From NCBI GenBank assembly GCA_023406895.1, contig JAEXTV010000007.1:135168-199167 (forward strand): a DNA stretch of 64,000 nucleotides, read 5' to 3'. Source of the stretch: Bacillota bacterium. Its GTDB lineage: Bacteria; Bacillota; Clostridia; Christensenellales; SZUA-584. The position numbers and the translations under genes are program-made. This document shows, in pieces, positions 42,540-51,026 of this stretch (its first letter is position 1; every line of letters begins with the position of its first letter). The notes under the pieces were generated by a model. That model was not told the DNA's origin and did no database searches. It was given only the letters and a program-made list of their open reading frames with translations.

Positions 42540-43592
42540 ATGGCGGCAAAAGCAGTCAGAGTATTGGTTGTTGATGATTCCATGTTTATGAGAGAGTATA
42601 TCTCATCCGCACTGTCGGGCGATCCGGGGATCGAAATCGTCGGCAAGGCCGGTGATCCCTTTGAAGCCCGGGACAAGATACTCGAATTAAAGCCCGACGT
42701 CATGACCCTTGATATCAATATGCCGAAAATGAACGGCATTGAGTTTTTAAAGAAGCTGATGCCGCAGTACCCGCTGCCGGTTGTGGTTATCAGCGCAGTC
42801 AGCAGCAGCGTTTTTGATGCGCTGGATGCGGGCGCCGTTGACTTTATTACCAAGCCCGAGCTTAAAACAGAACGCGACAAACTGCAGTTTATTTCCGAAA
42901 TGACGGTGAAAATAAAAATCGCATCGATTGCCAAGGTGGGGCAGTATAAACACAGCCCGGCAAGAAGCGAGGTGCTCAGGAAATCGGGTGTATCGGATAA
43001 AAAAGGCATTATCGCCATCGGCGCATCCACGGGCGGTACGGAAGCGACGCTTTCCATTTTGCGCGAACTTGGAAGCGACCTGCCCGGCATCGTGATCGTT
43101 CAGCATATGCCCCCTGTGTTCACGCGGCTTTATGCCGAACGTTTAAACAACATATGCGCGATGGAAGTTAAAGAGGCCAAAGACAGGGATGAGGTGAGGC
43201 CCGGCACCGTGCTGATTGCGGAGGGGGGCCTGCATATGGGCGTGGTTCGGCGCGGAAGCGGTTTCGTGGTGGAATGCCGCGAGGGCGAGAAAATCAGCGG
43301 CCACTGCCCGTCAGTGGATTATTTGTTTGATTCGGTTGCCAAATTACAGGGTATCAATCGTTTGGGCATCATCATGACGGGGATGGGCAGCGATGGTGCA
43401 AAAGGGCTGCTGGCCATGCGGCAAAGCGGTGCGTCCACAATCGGGCAGGATCAAAAAACGTGCGTGGTCTATGGGATGCCTGCGGTGGCCAATAAAATCG
43501 GTGCGGTGGAAAAAGAGATGCCGCTGGGCGCGATTGCCCGCGGAATTTACGACTGGTATGGCCGGTGCTGCCGTCCCGAAGAAAACCGCTAA
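42540..43592 (+). CDS. cheB: Chemotaxis methylesterase/response regulator CheB
   Basis: A 350-residue protein with an N-terminal receiver (Asp12, Asp13, phosphoacceptor Asp58 in TLDINMPKMNG) and a C-terminal methylesterase domain. The catalytic triad is visible in IGASTGGTEA (Ser), IVQHMPPVFT (His) and GMGSDGAKG (Asp). It removes receptor methyl groups when phosphorylated by CheA. ATG 42540 follows AAGGTAGGG; a GTG three codons earlier is the alternative. Confidence 0.95.
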   Translation: MAAKAVRVLVVDDSMFMREYISSALSGDPGIEIVGKAGDPFEARDKILELKPDVMTLDINMPKMNGIEFLKKLMPQYPLPVVVISAVSSSVFDALDAGAVDFITKPELKTERDKLQFISEMTVKIKIASIAKVGQYKHSPARSEVLRKSGVSDKKGIIAIGASTGGTEATLSILRELGSDLPGIVIVQHMPPVFTRLYAERLNNICAMEVKEAKDRDEVRPGTVLIAEGGLHMGVVRRGSGFVVECREGEKISGHCPSVDYLFDSVAKLQGINRLGIIMTGMGSDGAKGLLAMRQSGASTIGQDQKTCVVYGMPAVANKIGAVEKEMPLGAIARGIYDWYGRCCRPEENR

Positions 43593-43626
43593 AGAAAATG
43601 ACACAAAGAAACGATAATACAATTGT

Positions 43627-44265
43627 ATGAACAGTGTTGAAAGTATTTATCTTGAAAAGCTCAGCAAATTTCAAAGCGTGCTGGAAACGAAAGCCGCGAA
43701 GGTCGGGGGCGTTTCGGGCACCTTCGGAGATATACTGAGCGGCGTGGAACAGCGCATGGGACTGAGCAGTGCGGAGACCAACGCCGCGTCCAACGCTTAC
43801 GATGCGTTTTCGGGCTATACAGGCGGCCAGCCGCTTGCCGTATCGGCGTCCACGAGCGAGATTGAATCGGCAGTGAGTCAGGCAGCCCGACAGACAGGGC
43901 TTGATCCGGCGCTGATTAAGGCGGTCATACAGGTGGAATCCTCGTTCCGCACCGACGCGGTGTCAAGCTGCGGCGCACAAGGGCTTATGCAGCTGATGCC
44001 GGGCACGGCAAGGTCGCTCGGTGTCACGAATTCATTTGACGCTTATCAGAATGTGATGGGCGGCAGCACCTATTTACAGCAGCAGCTGGAGCGTTTTGGC
44101 GATATCCGGCTCGCGCTCGCGGCATACAACACGGGGCCGGGGCGCATCGGCGGCCTTGACATCTCGAACGCGGACGACCCGCAGCAGTATGCAAGGATAT
44201 CCGAAGGCGTGCGGGGGTATGTGGATAAGGTGATGAAATACTATAAGCAGTTTGCGGCTGTTTAG
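43627..44265 (+). CDS. Lytic transglycosylase (SLT domain), flagellar
   Basis: A 212-residue protein with a C-terminal SLT lysozyme-like domain (about 80-205). Catalytic Glu104 in QVESSFRTDAVSS, then GAQGLMQLMPGTA and ALAAYNTGPGRI are standard for family 1 transglycosylases. There is no signal peptide; the N-terminal 70 residues are polar and could serve as a flagellar export signal. It directly precedes flgB, so it probably cuts the wall for rod passage, the job done by the FlgJ muramidase in proteobacteria. Confidence 0.88.
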   Translation: MNSVESIYLEKLSKFQSVLETKAAKVGGVSGTFGDILSGVEQRMGLSSAETNAASNAYDAFSGYTGGQPLAVSASTSEIESAVSQAARQTGLDPALIKAVIQVESSFRTDAVSSCGAQGLMQLMPGTARSLGVTNSFDAYQNVMGGSTYLQQQLERFGDIRLALAAYNTGPGRIGGLDISNADDPQQYARISEGVRGYVDKVMKYYKQFAAV

Positions 44266-44273
44266 GGGGCGCA

Positions 44274-44672
44274 ATGATCGACAAGTTGTTTAACAATGTG
44301 AATATGCTCCAAAAAGGGCTGGATGCCTCGTGGCTTAAAAACGAGGTGATTTCCAATAACATTGCCAACGTGGATACGCCAAATTTCAAAAGCTCGAAGG
44401 TGTCTTTTGAAGAAGCGTTTGAAGCCGCGCTGACTACGGGTGATTTGACGGCCAAAAAAACGAGAGCGGGACACATCGATTTTTCGTCACAAGGCATGCA
44501 AGCGGCCGTTCATACAAGCGCAGGCACATCCGAAGGACTGGACGGCAACAACGTGGACATCGATTACGAGAACACCGAGCTCGCGAAAAATTCAATATTA
44601 TACAATACGCTGGTTGAGCAGGTTTCCAGTGAGTTCAGAAAGCTCAGCGCGGCGATTAACAACGTGGAGTAG
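44274..44672 (+). CDS. flgB: Flagellar rod protein FlgB
   Basis: A 132-residue proximal rod subunit. The N-terminal NEVISNNIANVDTPNFKSSKV is the rod/hook family motif, and the C-terminal helix runs through LVEQVSSEFRKLSAAI. AGGGGGCGCA precedes the ATG, 8 nt after the transglycosylase gene. It starts the conserved flgB-flgC-fliE trio. Confidence 0.95.
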   Translation: MIDKLFNNVNMLQKGLDASWLKNEVISNNIANVDTPNFKSSKVSFEEAFEAALTTGDLTAKKTRAGHIDFSSQGMQAAVHTSAGTSEGLDGNNVDIDYENTELAKNSILYNTLVEQVSSEFRKLSAAINNVE

Positions 44673-44679
44673 TGTGCCA

Positions 44680-45102
44680 ATGGGATTTTTATCATCGCTT
44701 GACATCAGCGCTTCGGCTTTAACGGCCCAGCGCATGCGTATGAACGTGATCAGTGAGAACATCGCCAACGCGGATACCACACGTACCGCGGATGGGGAGC
44801 CTTACCGCAGAAGAGTCGTCACAATGGGCGAAAAGCCCTCAGCATTTTCAGACGCGCTGCATTCGGCCACGGGCGGCGGGGTCATGGTCACAGGTATTGT
44901 GGAGGATGCCTCCAGCTTTGAATATGAATATGATCCGACGCATCCCGACGCGAATGCGCAGGGGTATGTGGCGTATCCCAACGTGGATGAAACCGAGGAG
45001 ATTATCGACCTGATGTCTGCGACAAGATCGTATGAAGCCAATGTGACGGCGCTCAACGCCACCAAGAGCATGGCGATCAAAGCGCTGGAAATCAGCGGTT
45101 AG
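44680..45102 (+). CDS. flgC: Flagellar rod protein FlgC
   Basis: A 140-residue proximal rod subunit with MNVISENIANADTTRTADGEPYRR at the N-terminal end and the C-terminal SATRSYEANVTALNATKSM motif. The start at 44680 follows GGAG. Longer in-frame starts overlap flgB and are not family-like. The neighbour fliE follows after 16 nt. Confidence 0.95.
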   Translation: MGFLSSLDISASALTAQRMRMNVISENIANADTTRTADGEPYRRRVVTMGEKPSAFSDALHSATGGGVMVTGIVEDASSFEYEYDPTHPDANAQGYVAYPNVDETEEIIDLMSATRSYEANVTALNATKSMAIKALEISG

Positions 45103-45118
45103 AAAGAGGGGATGACGC

Positions 45119-45412
45119 ATGCAGATCAGTGGTATCAGTAACGGGTTAGCCGGCATCGATTCGATCGGCAGCACGGGTAAAAAAACGACAGAGAGCAGCT
45201 TTACAGACATTTTAAGCGATGCGCTCAACAGTGCACGGGAGGCGGAGAGCACCTCGGCAAACGAAAACGCCGCGCTGCTGACGGGAGAGACGGACGACCT
45301 GCACACGCCGCTCATCGAGTCTCAAAAGGCGGAGCTGGCGCTGGATCTCGCGATACAAATCAGAAACAAAGTGATCAACGCCTACAATCAAGTGATGAAT
45401 ATGCAGGTGTAA
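45119..45412 (+). CDS. fliE: Flagellar hook-basal body protein FliE
   Basis: A 97-residue protein that joins the MS-ring to the rod. The family C-terminus is visible as LDLAIQIRNKVINAYNQVMNMQV. GAGGGG lies upstream. In the canonical order fliF would follow at once; here there are only 74 bases of AT-rich sequence and then fliO. This marks the place where fliF through fliN are absent. Confidence 0.93.
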   Translation: MQISGISNGLAGIDSIGSTGKKTTESSFTDILSDALNSAREAESTSANENAALLTGETDDLHTPLIESQKAELALDLAIQIRNKVINAYNQVMNMQV

Positions 45413-45486
45413 TTTCTGGAAGCATATTAACTGTTTCACATAATTTAATTTGGGTTATAAAAGTGTAGGCTGAAAGGGGATCTTTC

Positions 45487-45987
45487 ATGGGCGACAATAG
45501 CTGGTCTACGCTTTTTTATATTATCATTATGGTAGCCGTTCTTTTGGCGGCTTATTTTACGACCAAATATTTATCGGGAAAAGCAAGACGTATCGTTAAA
45601 AGCAGGCATATCGTCGTTCTGGATCGCATGGGCATCGCAAAGGATAAGATGTTGCTGCTGGTTAAGGTGGGGGATAAAAGCATGCTGCTCGGCGTCACCA
45701 ATCAGAACATCAACGCACTCGGAGAGGTGGATATCGACGAGTCGCCGGTCGCCGAAGACGAACCCAAAGCCACACCGGGTGCGCTTTCTAAATTTGCCGA
45801 AATTCTTACAAACGCGAGAAAAGCCCCAAGCGACCTCGCGAAAGCAAGGCGGGAAGCGAGGGAAAAGAAAGCCGCACAGCCGGAGCCGCGTGATGCCATA
45901 GAAAATGATTATATCGATCAGATCACGCGTGCCATAGAAAGACGGAAAAACTTAAAAACCCATGACAACGAGGGAACGGATGAATAA
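45487..45987 (+). CDS. fliO: Flagellar biosynthesis protein FliO
   Basis: A 166-residue protein with one N-terminal membrane segment (about 8-26) and a cytoplasmic domain: SRHIVVLDRMGIAKDKMLLLVKVGDKSMLLGV is typical of FliO/FliZ. The C-terminal part is charged and Ala/Lys/Arg-rich. FliO assists assembly of the FliP pore. GAAAGGGG precedes the ATG. Its end overlaps fliP by eight bases. Confidence 0.9.
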   Translation: MGDNSWSTLFYIIIMVAVLLAAYFTTKYLSGKARRIVKSRHIVVLDRMGIAKDKMLLLVKVGDKSMLLGVTNQNINALGEVDIDESPVAEDEPKATPGALSKFAEILTNARKAPSDLAKARREAREKKAAQPEPRDAIENDYIDQITRAIERRKNLKTHDNEGTDE

Positions 45988-46801
45988 TCTTGTCACACAG
46001 CCGCCGCATCAAAAACGGCGGCGTCGTCTGTTTGGAATAAAAATTGCACTTGTCATCATTCTTTGCCTGTCTCTTGTGATTTTGATGGCAGGCTGCTCGG
46101 CCATTTCAGGCTCAGATCAAACGGGGACGGATCCGCAGGGCGACAAAGGGGTGCTCGGCGGGCTGCTCGGCGACCGCGGCGACACGGTGGATATCGTGCT
46201 GCTGCTCACCGTATTGTCACTGCTGCCCTCAATACTCATCATGCTGACGTGCTTCCCGAGGATCATCATTGTGCTGTCGCTGGTCAGAAACGGGCTCGGG
46301 CTTCAGCAGATGCCGCCCAACCAGGTGCTGATCGGTCTGGCGCTGTTTTTAACGTTTTTTGTAATGTCGCCGGTGATCAACGATATCAATGTCAATGCGT
46401 ATCAGCCGTACGTGGCAAACGAGATCACTGAGGACGAAGCGCTGGATCGGGCCATGGAGCCGGTCAGAGACTTCATGTTCAAGCAGACCTTCAAAAGTGA
46501 CTTGACATACTTTGCATCCGTGTCCGAAGCGGATAAGGACATTGAAGATTTGCAGGAAGTGTCCAACACGGCACTGATTCCCGCTTTTATAACCAGTGAA
46601 ATCAAACGCGGTTTTGAGATCGGGTTTCTGCTCTACATACCGTTTATTGTGCTTGATATGATTGTGGCGAGTGTGCTGATGTCGATGGGCATGATGATGC
46701 TGCCGCCGATCGTGATATCACTGCCCTTTAAAGTGCTGCTGTTTGTGCTGGTGGACGGCTGGACGTTAACCGTTCAGACGCTGATCTCGAGCTTCGGCTA
46801 G
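45980..46801 (+). CDS. fliP: Flagellar export gate protein FliP
   Basis: A 273-residue export-gate subunit with four membrane segments in the mature part. LLTVLSLLPSILIMLTCFPRI and GLALFLTFFVMSPV are family marks; the C-terminal part carries SMGMMMLPPI. The N-terminus has a basic stretch (KRRRR) and a hydrophobic segment ending LMAGC at Cys39, which looks like a lipoprotein signal. FliP is normally made with a cleaved signal peptide, but a lipobox is uncommon. GAGGGAACGG precedes ATG 45980; a start 18 bases earlier is less likely. Confidence 0.93.
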   Translation: MNNLVTQPPHQKRRRRLFGIKIALVIILCLSLVILMAGCSAISGSDQTGTDPQGDKGVLGGLLGDRGDTVDIVLLLTVLSLLPSILIMLTCFPRIIIVLSLVRNGLGLQQMPPNQVLIGLALFLTFFVMSPVINDINVNAYQPYVANEITEDEALDRAMEPVRDFMFKQTFKSDLTYFASVSEADKDIEDLQEVSNTALIPAFITSEIKRGFEIGFLLYIPFIVLDMIVASVLMSMGMMMLPPIVISLPFKVLLFVLVDGWTLTVQTLISSFG

Positions 46802-46849
46802 CGGAAATAACGGTTCTGTTTTAACTCAAACGTAAGGAGGTCGTGAAGG

Positions 46850-47119
46850 GTGGATCAGGCGGAAGTTATAACAGTGATGCAGGATGGTGTTATGACGATC
46901 ATTACCGTTGCTGCGCCGATTTTGATCGTGGCGATGGTGGTGGGCGTCATCATTTCAATATTTCAGGCCACGACGCAGATCAATGAGCAAACGCTGGCCT
47001 TCGTGCCAAAAATCGTGGCTATATTCATCGTCATGCTCATTTTCGGAGGCATGATGCTGACCAATCTGACAGATTTCACCCACCGTATGTACGGTTATGT
47101 GGATACGATGCTGAAATAG
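46850..47119 (+). CDS. fliQ: Flagellar export gate protein FliQ
   Basis: An 89-residue protein with two membrane segments (about 14-37 and 53-74) and the family motif FQATTQINEQTLAFVPKI in between. It starts with GTG 9 nt after AAGGAGG. The fliP-fliQ-fliR order and spacing are standard for the flagellar type III export gate. Confidence 0.95.
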   Translation: MDQAEVITVMQDGVMTIITVAAPILIVAMVVGVIISIFQATTQINEQTLAFVPKIVAIFIVMLIFGGMMLTNLTDFTHRMYGYVDTMLK

Positions 47120-47128
47120 CGGGCGGCA

Positions 47129-47914
47129 ATGGAACAGGTACTCGGCTCGGTAACGGCCAACATCGATTATTTTATACTGATATTGATCCGGGTGAGCTCA
47201 TTGCTGATGGCCTCGCCCATATTCGGCAGAAAAGCGCTGCCTAATATTGTGAAAATCGCTTTCTGCGTGGTGGTGACGTATGCCGTTTTTGCGGCAAATC
47301 CGGTGTCTGCGCCGATTGCTTACAGCGGCGTGATCGATTTTGGGCTGATGTGCGTGAAGGAACTGCTCTTCGGGCTGGTGCTGGGTTATGTGACCACTCT
47401 GTTTTTCTCGGTGGTTCAAACGGCGGGGCAGATGATGGATATGCAGATGGGCTTTGGCATGGTAAACGTGTTCGATGTGAACTCAAACATCAGCGTGCCT
47501 GTCAGCGGCAATCTGCTCAACGTGATACTGCTGGTGACTTTCTTCGGGGTTAACGGCCATTTGCATCTTATCAGAATGCTTGTTGCCACCTTCAGCCATA
47601 TTCCCGTGGGGCAGGTGGCTCTCAACCCGCTCATTGGGCTGACCGCGGTCGAGGTGTTTGCGCTCGCATTCGTGCTGGCGGTGAATGTGTCGCTGCCGCT
47701 CATCGCGTCGGGGCTGCTCGGTGAAGTGGCATTGGGGTTTATCGTGCGGGCGATTCCGCAGATGAACATATTTGTGGTGGGTATACCGCTGAAAATTGTG
47801 CTGGGTTTCATGATGCTTTTGATCGTATTGCCGGTGTTCGTGAATTTTTCGGATGTGTTGTTTGAGCGCATGTTCGGGGCCATTGATCAAATGGTTGCGG
47901 GGCTTGCGCCATGA
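47129..47914 (+). CDS. fliR: Flagellar export gate protein FliR
   Basis: A 261-residue protein with about six hydrophobic segments. LLMASPIFGRKALPNIVKI near the N-terminus, VQTAGQMMDMQMGFGMVNV and the C-terminal GIPLKIVLGFMML are characteristic. Together with FliP and FliQ it forms the helical export channel. GGGCGG lies just before the ATG, and its stop codon overlaps flhB. Confidence 0.95.
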   Translation: MEQVLGSVTANIDYFILILIRVSSLLMASPIFGRKALPNIVKIAFCVVVTYAVFAANPVSAPIAYSGVIDFGLMCVKELLFGLVLGYVTTLFFSVVQTAGQMMDMQMGFGMVNVFDVNSNISVPVSGNLLNVILLVTFFGVNGHLHLIRMLVATFSHIPVGQVALNPLIGLTAVEVFALAFVLAVNVSLPLIASGLLGEVALGFIVRAIPQMNIFVVGIPLKIVLGFMMLLIVLPVFVNFSDVLFERMFGAIDQMVAGLAP

Positions 47915-48987
47915 GCCCGCAGCCGTCGTCCGGTGATAAGACAGAAAAAGCCACCCCGAAACGAAAGCGAGAAGCGAGGGAGAAGGGGCAGATATTTAAG
48001 AGCGTTGAGGTTAATACGGCCTTAACGATGCTCGTGATGTTTGGTGTCCTGTCCATATTCGGGCAAACGATCGTTGAAAACATTAAAAAACTGCTGCGGT
48101 ATTTCTTTACGATGGATGCGCCCGATCACTTCACTGTGGCGGCGGTCTCCAAGCTGTTCATCGATGCCGTCTGGATGTTTTTCGGCATTATCGCGCCGAT
48201 TCTCATCGCGGCGTTTTTGGCAGCTGTCGTCTCCAACGTGATACAGTCGGGATTTGTGTTTACAACCAAAGCGCTCGCGCCCAAATTTGACCGCATCAAT
48301 CCGCTTTCGGGCTTCAAACGGATTTTTTCCACAAGAACGCTGCTCGATCTTGTCAAAGCAATCATCAAGATTGCGATACTCGGACTTGTGGCGTACAACG
48401 AGTTTGAAGCACACATGGAAGACTTCAAGGGATTGATGGGGCAGGATGTTGTGACAGCGGTGGCGGAATCTGTGGACATCATCATCTCAGTCGCGTTCAA
48501 CCTCGCCATTGCGTTTGCGATATTCGCGCCGTTTGATTACATATATCAGCGGTGGAAATACAACAAGGACCTCATGATGACAAAGCAGGAGGTTAAGGAC
48601 GAGTACAAGCTGACCGAGGGCAATCCGCAGATAAAGGGAAGAATTGCGCAAAAGCAGCGGCAGATGAGCCGCATGCGCATGGTGCAGGCCGTGAAAGACG
48701 CGGATGTGGTGATTACCAACCCGACGCATTACGCGGTTGCGCTCGAATACAAAGAAGGTAAAAACACCGCGCCGATTGTCATCGCCAAGGGCAAGGACTA
48801 CCTGGCGCAGAAGATAAAAGAGAAGGCAAAAGAGGAGAACGTGGAAATTGTGGAGAACAAACCGTTGGCACAGGCGCTCTACTTCTTTTGCGAGGTAGGG
48901 GACGAAGTTCCCGAGGACATGTATAAAGCCGTGGCCGAAGTGCTGGCGTATGTTTACCGCATGAAGAAAAAGGGAGGACGAGTTTGA
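47911..48987 (+). CDS. flhB: Flagellar export switch protein FlhB
   Basis: A 358-residue protein with an N-terminal KTEKATPKRKREAREKGQI motif, four membrane segments and a cytoplasmic tail. The autocleavage site NPTH is present in DVVITNPTHYAVAL. It controls the change from rod-hook to filament export with FliK. It overlaps fliR (ATGA) and flhA (TTGA). A second, tail-only homolog lacking NPTH lies at 36886-37194. Confidence 0.96.
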   Translation: MSPQPSSGDKTEKATPKRKREAREKGQIFKSVEVNTALTMLVMFGVLSIFGQTIVENIKKLLRYFFTMDAPDHFTVAAVSKLFIDAVWMFFGIIAPILIAAFLAAVVSNVIQSGFVFTTKALAPKFDRINPLSGFKRIFSTRTLLDLVKAIIKIAILGLVAYNEFEAHMEDFKGLMGQDVVTAVAESVDIIISVAFNLAIAFAIFAPFDYIYQRWKYNKDLMMTKQEVKDEYKLTEGNPQIKGRIAQKQRQMSRMRMVQAVKDADVVITNPTHYAVALEYKEGKNTAPIVIAKGKDYLAQKIKEKAKEENVEIVENKPLAQALYFFCEVGDEVPEDMYKAVAEVLAYVYRMKKKGGRV

Positions 48988-51026
48988 AGATCACGGATAT
49001 TCTCGTGGCCGTGCTGGTATTGGCCATTATACTGCTGATCATTATTCCGCTGTCAACAGGAATCATGGATGTTTTGCTGATTACAAACATCACGATCTCG
49101 CTGATGATACTGCTGATCACACTTTATACCAAGCGTACGCTCGATTTCTCCACGTATCCCACCATGCTGCTGATTGTGACGTTGTTCCGATTGGCGCTCA
49201 ATATTTCGTCCACAAGGCTGATTCTCGGCAACAACGGTGATGCGGGCAGCGTGATCAAAGCATTCGGCACATTTGTGGTGGGCGGCAACCTTGTCGTCGG
49301 TTTTGTGATCTTCCTGATTATCGTCATCGTACAGTTTGTGGTTATCACCAAAGGCGCGGAGCGCGTCTCGGAAGTGGCCGCACGCTTCACACTCGATGCG
49401 ATGCCCGGCAAACAGATGGCCATTGATGCGGATTTGAGCTCCGGCATCATCAACGAAGACCAGGCGCGCGAACGCCGCGGCGACATACAGCGAGAGGCGG
49501 ATTTTTACGGTGCCATGGACGGCGCGTCCAAGTTTGTGAAGGGTGATGCCATTGTGGGCATTATCATCACCGTCATCAACGTGGTGGGCGGCATCATCGT
49601 CGGCGTGCTTGGCGTGGGCGGCAAGGTGATGCCGTTTGAACAGGTGATTCAGGTGTATACGCTGGCCACCGTGGGCGACGGCCTTTGCAGCCAGATTCCC
49701 GCGCTGCTTGTATCGACGGCCACAGGTATCATCGTGACGCGTGCCGCCACCAAGACGAGCTTTGGTCAGGATCTTTCAAAGCAGCTGTTTGGCCAGCCGT
49801 TTGTGTTTTATATTCTGGGCGGCATGCTGCTGCTCATTTCCTTTATACCCGGTCTGCCGATCATCCCGCTGCTGATTCTGGCTGTGGCGCTGCCGATTAT
49901 CGGTTATGTGAAGAGCCGGAAAGAGAAGCGTAAAGTAGAAGCTGAGGTGCAGACAGAAGCGGAAATCAGCGCGTCTGAAAAGCGCAAACCCGAGAACGTC
50001 ACCGCGTTGCTGCATGTGGATTTGATTGAGATGGAATTCGGGTACGGGCTGATTTCACTTGTGGACGCGTCGCAGGGCGGCGATTTGCTCGACCGCGTGG
50101 TGATGATTCGGCGCCAGTGCGCGCTTGATCTGGGCATCATTGTGCCCATCGTCCGGCTGCGTGACAATATACAGCTCGGAACCAAGGAATATGTCATTAA
50201 GATAAAGGGGCTTGAGGTGGCGCACGGCGAAGTGATGCTTGGGCGTTATCTCGCGCTTAAGCCCGAAGAGGTAGACGATCCCATTGACGGCATCGAAACC
50301 GTGGAGCCGACATTCGGGCTGCCGGCGCTCTGGATTGCGGAAAAAGACCGTGAAAAAGCCGAAATCAAAGGATATACGACGATTGATGTCCCATCCGTGA
50401 TATCCACACATTTAATGGAGATTATCAAGCGGCATGCGGACGAGCTGCTCGGACGTCAGCAGGTTCAGACAATTATCGACAATCTGAAAAAGACACAGCC
50501 CGCGCTGGTGGAGGAAGTGGTGCCCAAAATGTTCACCATTGGCGAGGTACAAAAGGTGCTCGCCAATCTGCTGCGTGAAAATGTGTCGATTCGTGACATC
50601 GCTTCCATATTGGAAATATTGGGCGATTATGGTACGATAACAAGGGATACGGATGTATTAACCGAATATGTACGCCAGAAATTAAAGCGCGCCATCACAA
50701 AGAATTTTATTCCGGATGGAAAAGCGCGTGTGATCACATTAAACCCGGATACCGAAAAGGTGATATCGGGGAGCCTCAGACAGTCGGATAAGGGCGTGGG
50801 GATGGCCATGGAGCCTTCGCAGATCCAGCAGCTGTTGTCCAGCCTCAAGAATGGGGTCGATCATTTTCTCAGCCTCGGCATCGCGCCCATAGTGATCACG
50901 TCGCCGCAGATTCGCAAGCACCTGAAGAATTTATCGGCGCAGGTTTATCCCGAACTGGTGGTGCTCTCATATAACGAGCTCGAAGCCAATGTAGAAATCT
51001 ATTCGGACTGGACGGTGAGTATATAG
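48984..51026 (+). CDS. flhA: Flagellar export protein FlhA
   Basis: A 680-residue export-gate subunit with eight N-terminal membrane segments and a large cytoplasmic domain. The conserved FHIPEP-family region reads RFTLDAMPGKQMAIDADLSSG followed by RERRGDIQREADFYGAMDG. The TTG start overlaps the flhB stop codon and follows GGGAGGA. It docks chaperone-substrate complexes and uses proton motive force. The length is normal. Confidence 0.96.
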   Translation: MKITDILVAVLVLAIILLIIIPLSTGIMDVLLITNITISLMILLITLYTKRTLDFSTYPTMLLIVTLFRLALNISSTRLILGNNGDAGSVIKAFGTFVVGGNLVVGFVIFLIIVIVQFVVITKGAERVSEVAARFTLDAMPGKQMAIDADLSSGIINEDQARERRGDIQREADFYGAMDGASKFVKGDAIVGIIITVINVVGGIIVGVLGVGGKVMPFEQVIQVYTLATVGDGLCSQIPALLVSTATGIIVTRAATKTSFGQDLSKQLFGQPFVFYILGGMLLLISFIPGLPIIPLLILAVALPIIGYVKSRKEKRKVEAEVQTEAEISASEKRKPENVTALLHVDLIEMEFGYGLISLVDASQGGDLLDRVVMIRRQCALDLGIIVPIVRLRDNIQLGTKEYVIKIKGLEVAHGEVMLGRYLALKPEEVDDPIDGIETVEPTFGLPALWIAEKDREKAEIKGYTTIDVPSVISTHLMEIIKRHADELLGRQQVQTIIDNLKKTQPALVEEVVPKMFTIGEVQKVLANLLRENVSIRDIASILEILGDYGTITRDTDVLTEYVRQKLKRAITKNFIPDGKARVITLNPDTEKVISGSLRQSDKGVGMAMEPSQIQQLLSSLKNGVDHFLSLGIAPIVITSPQIRKHLKNLSAQVYPELVVLSYNELEANVEIYSDWTVSI

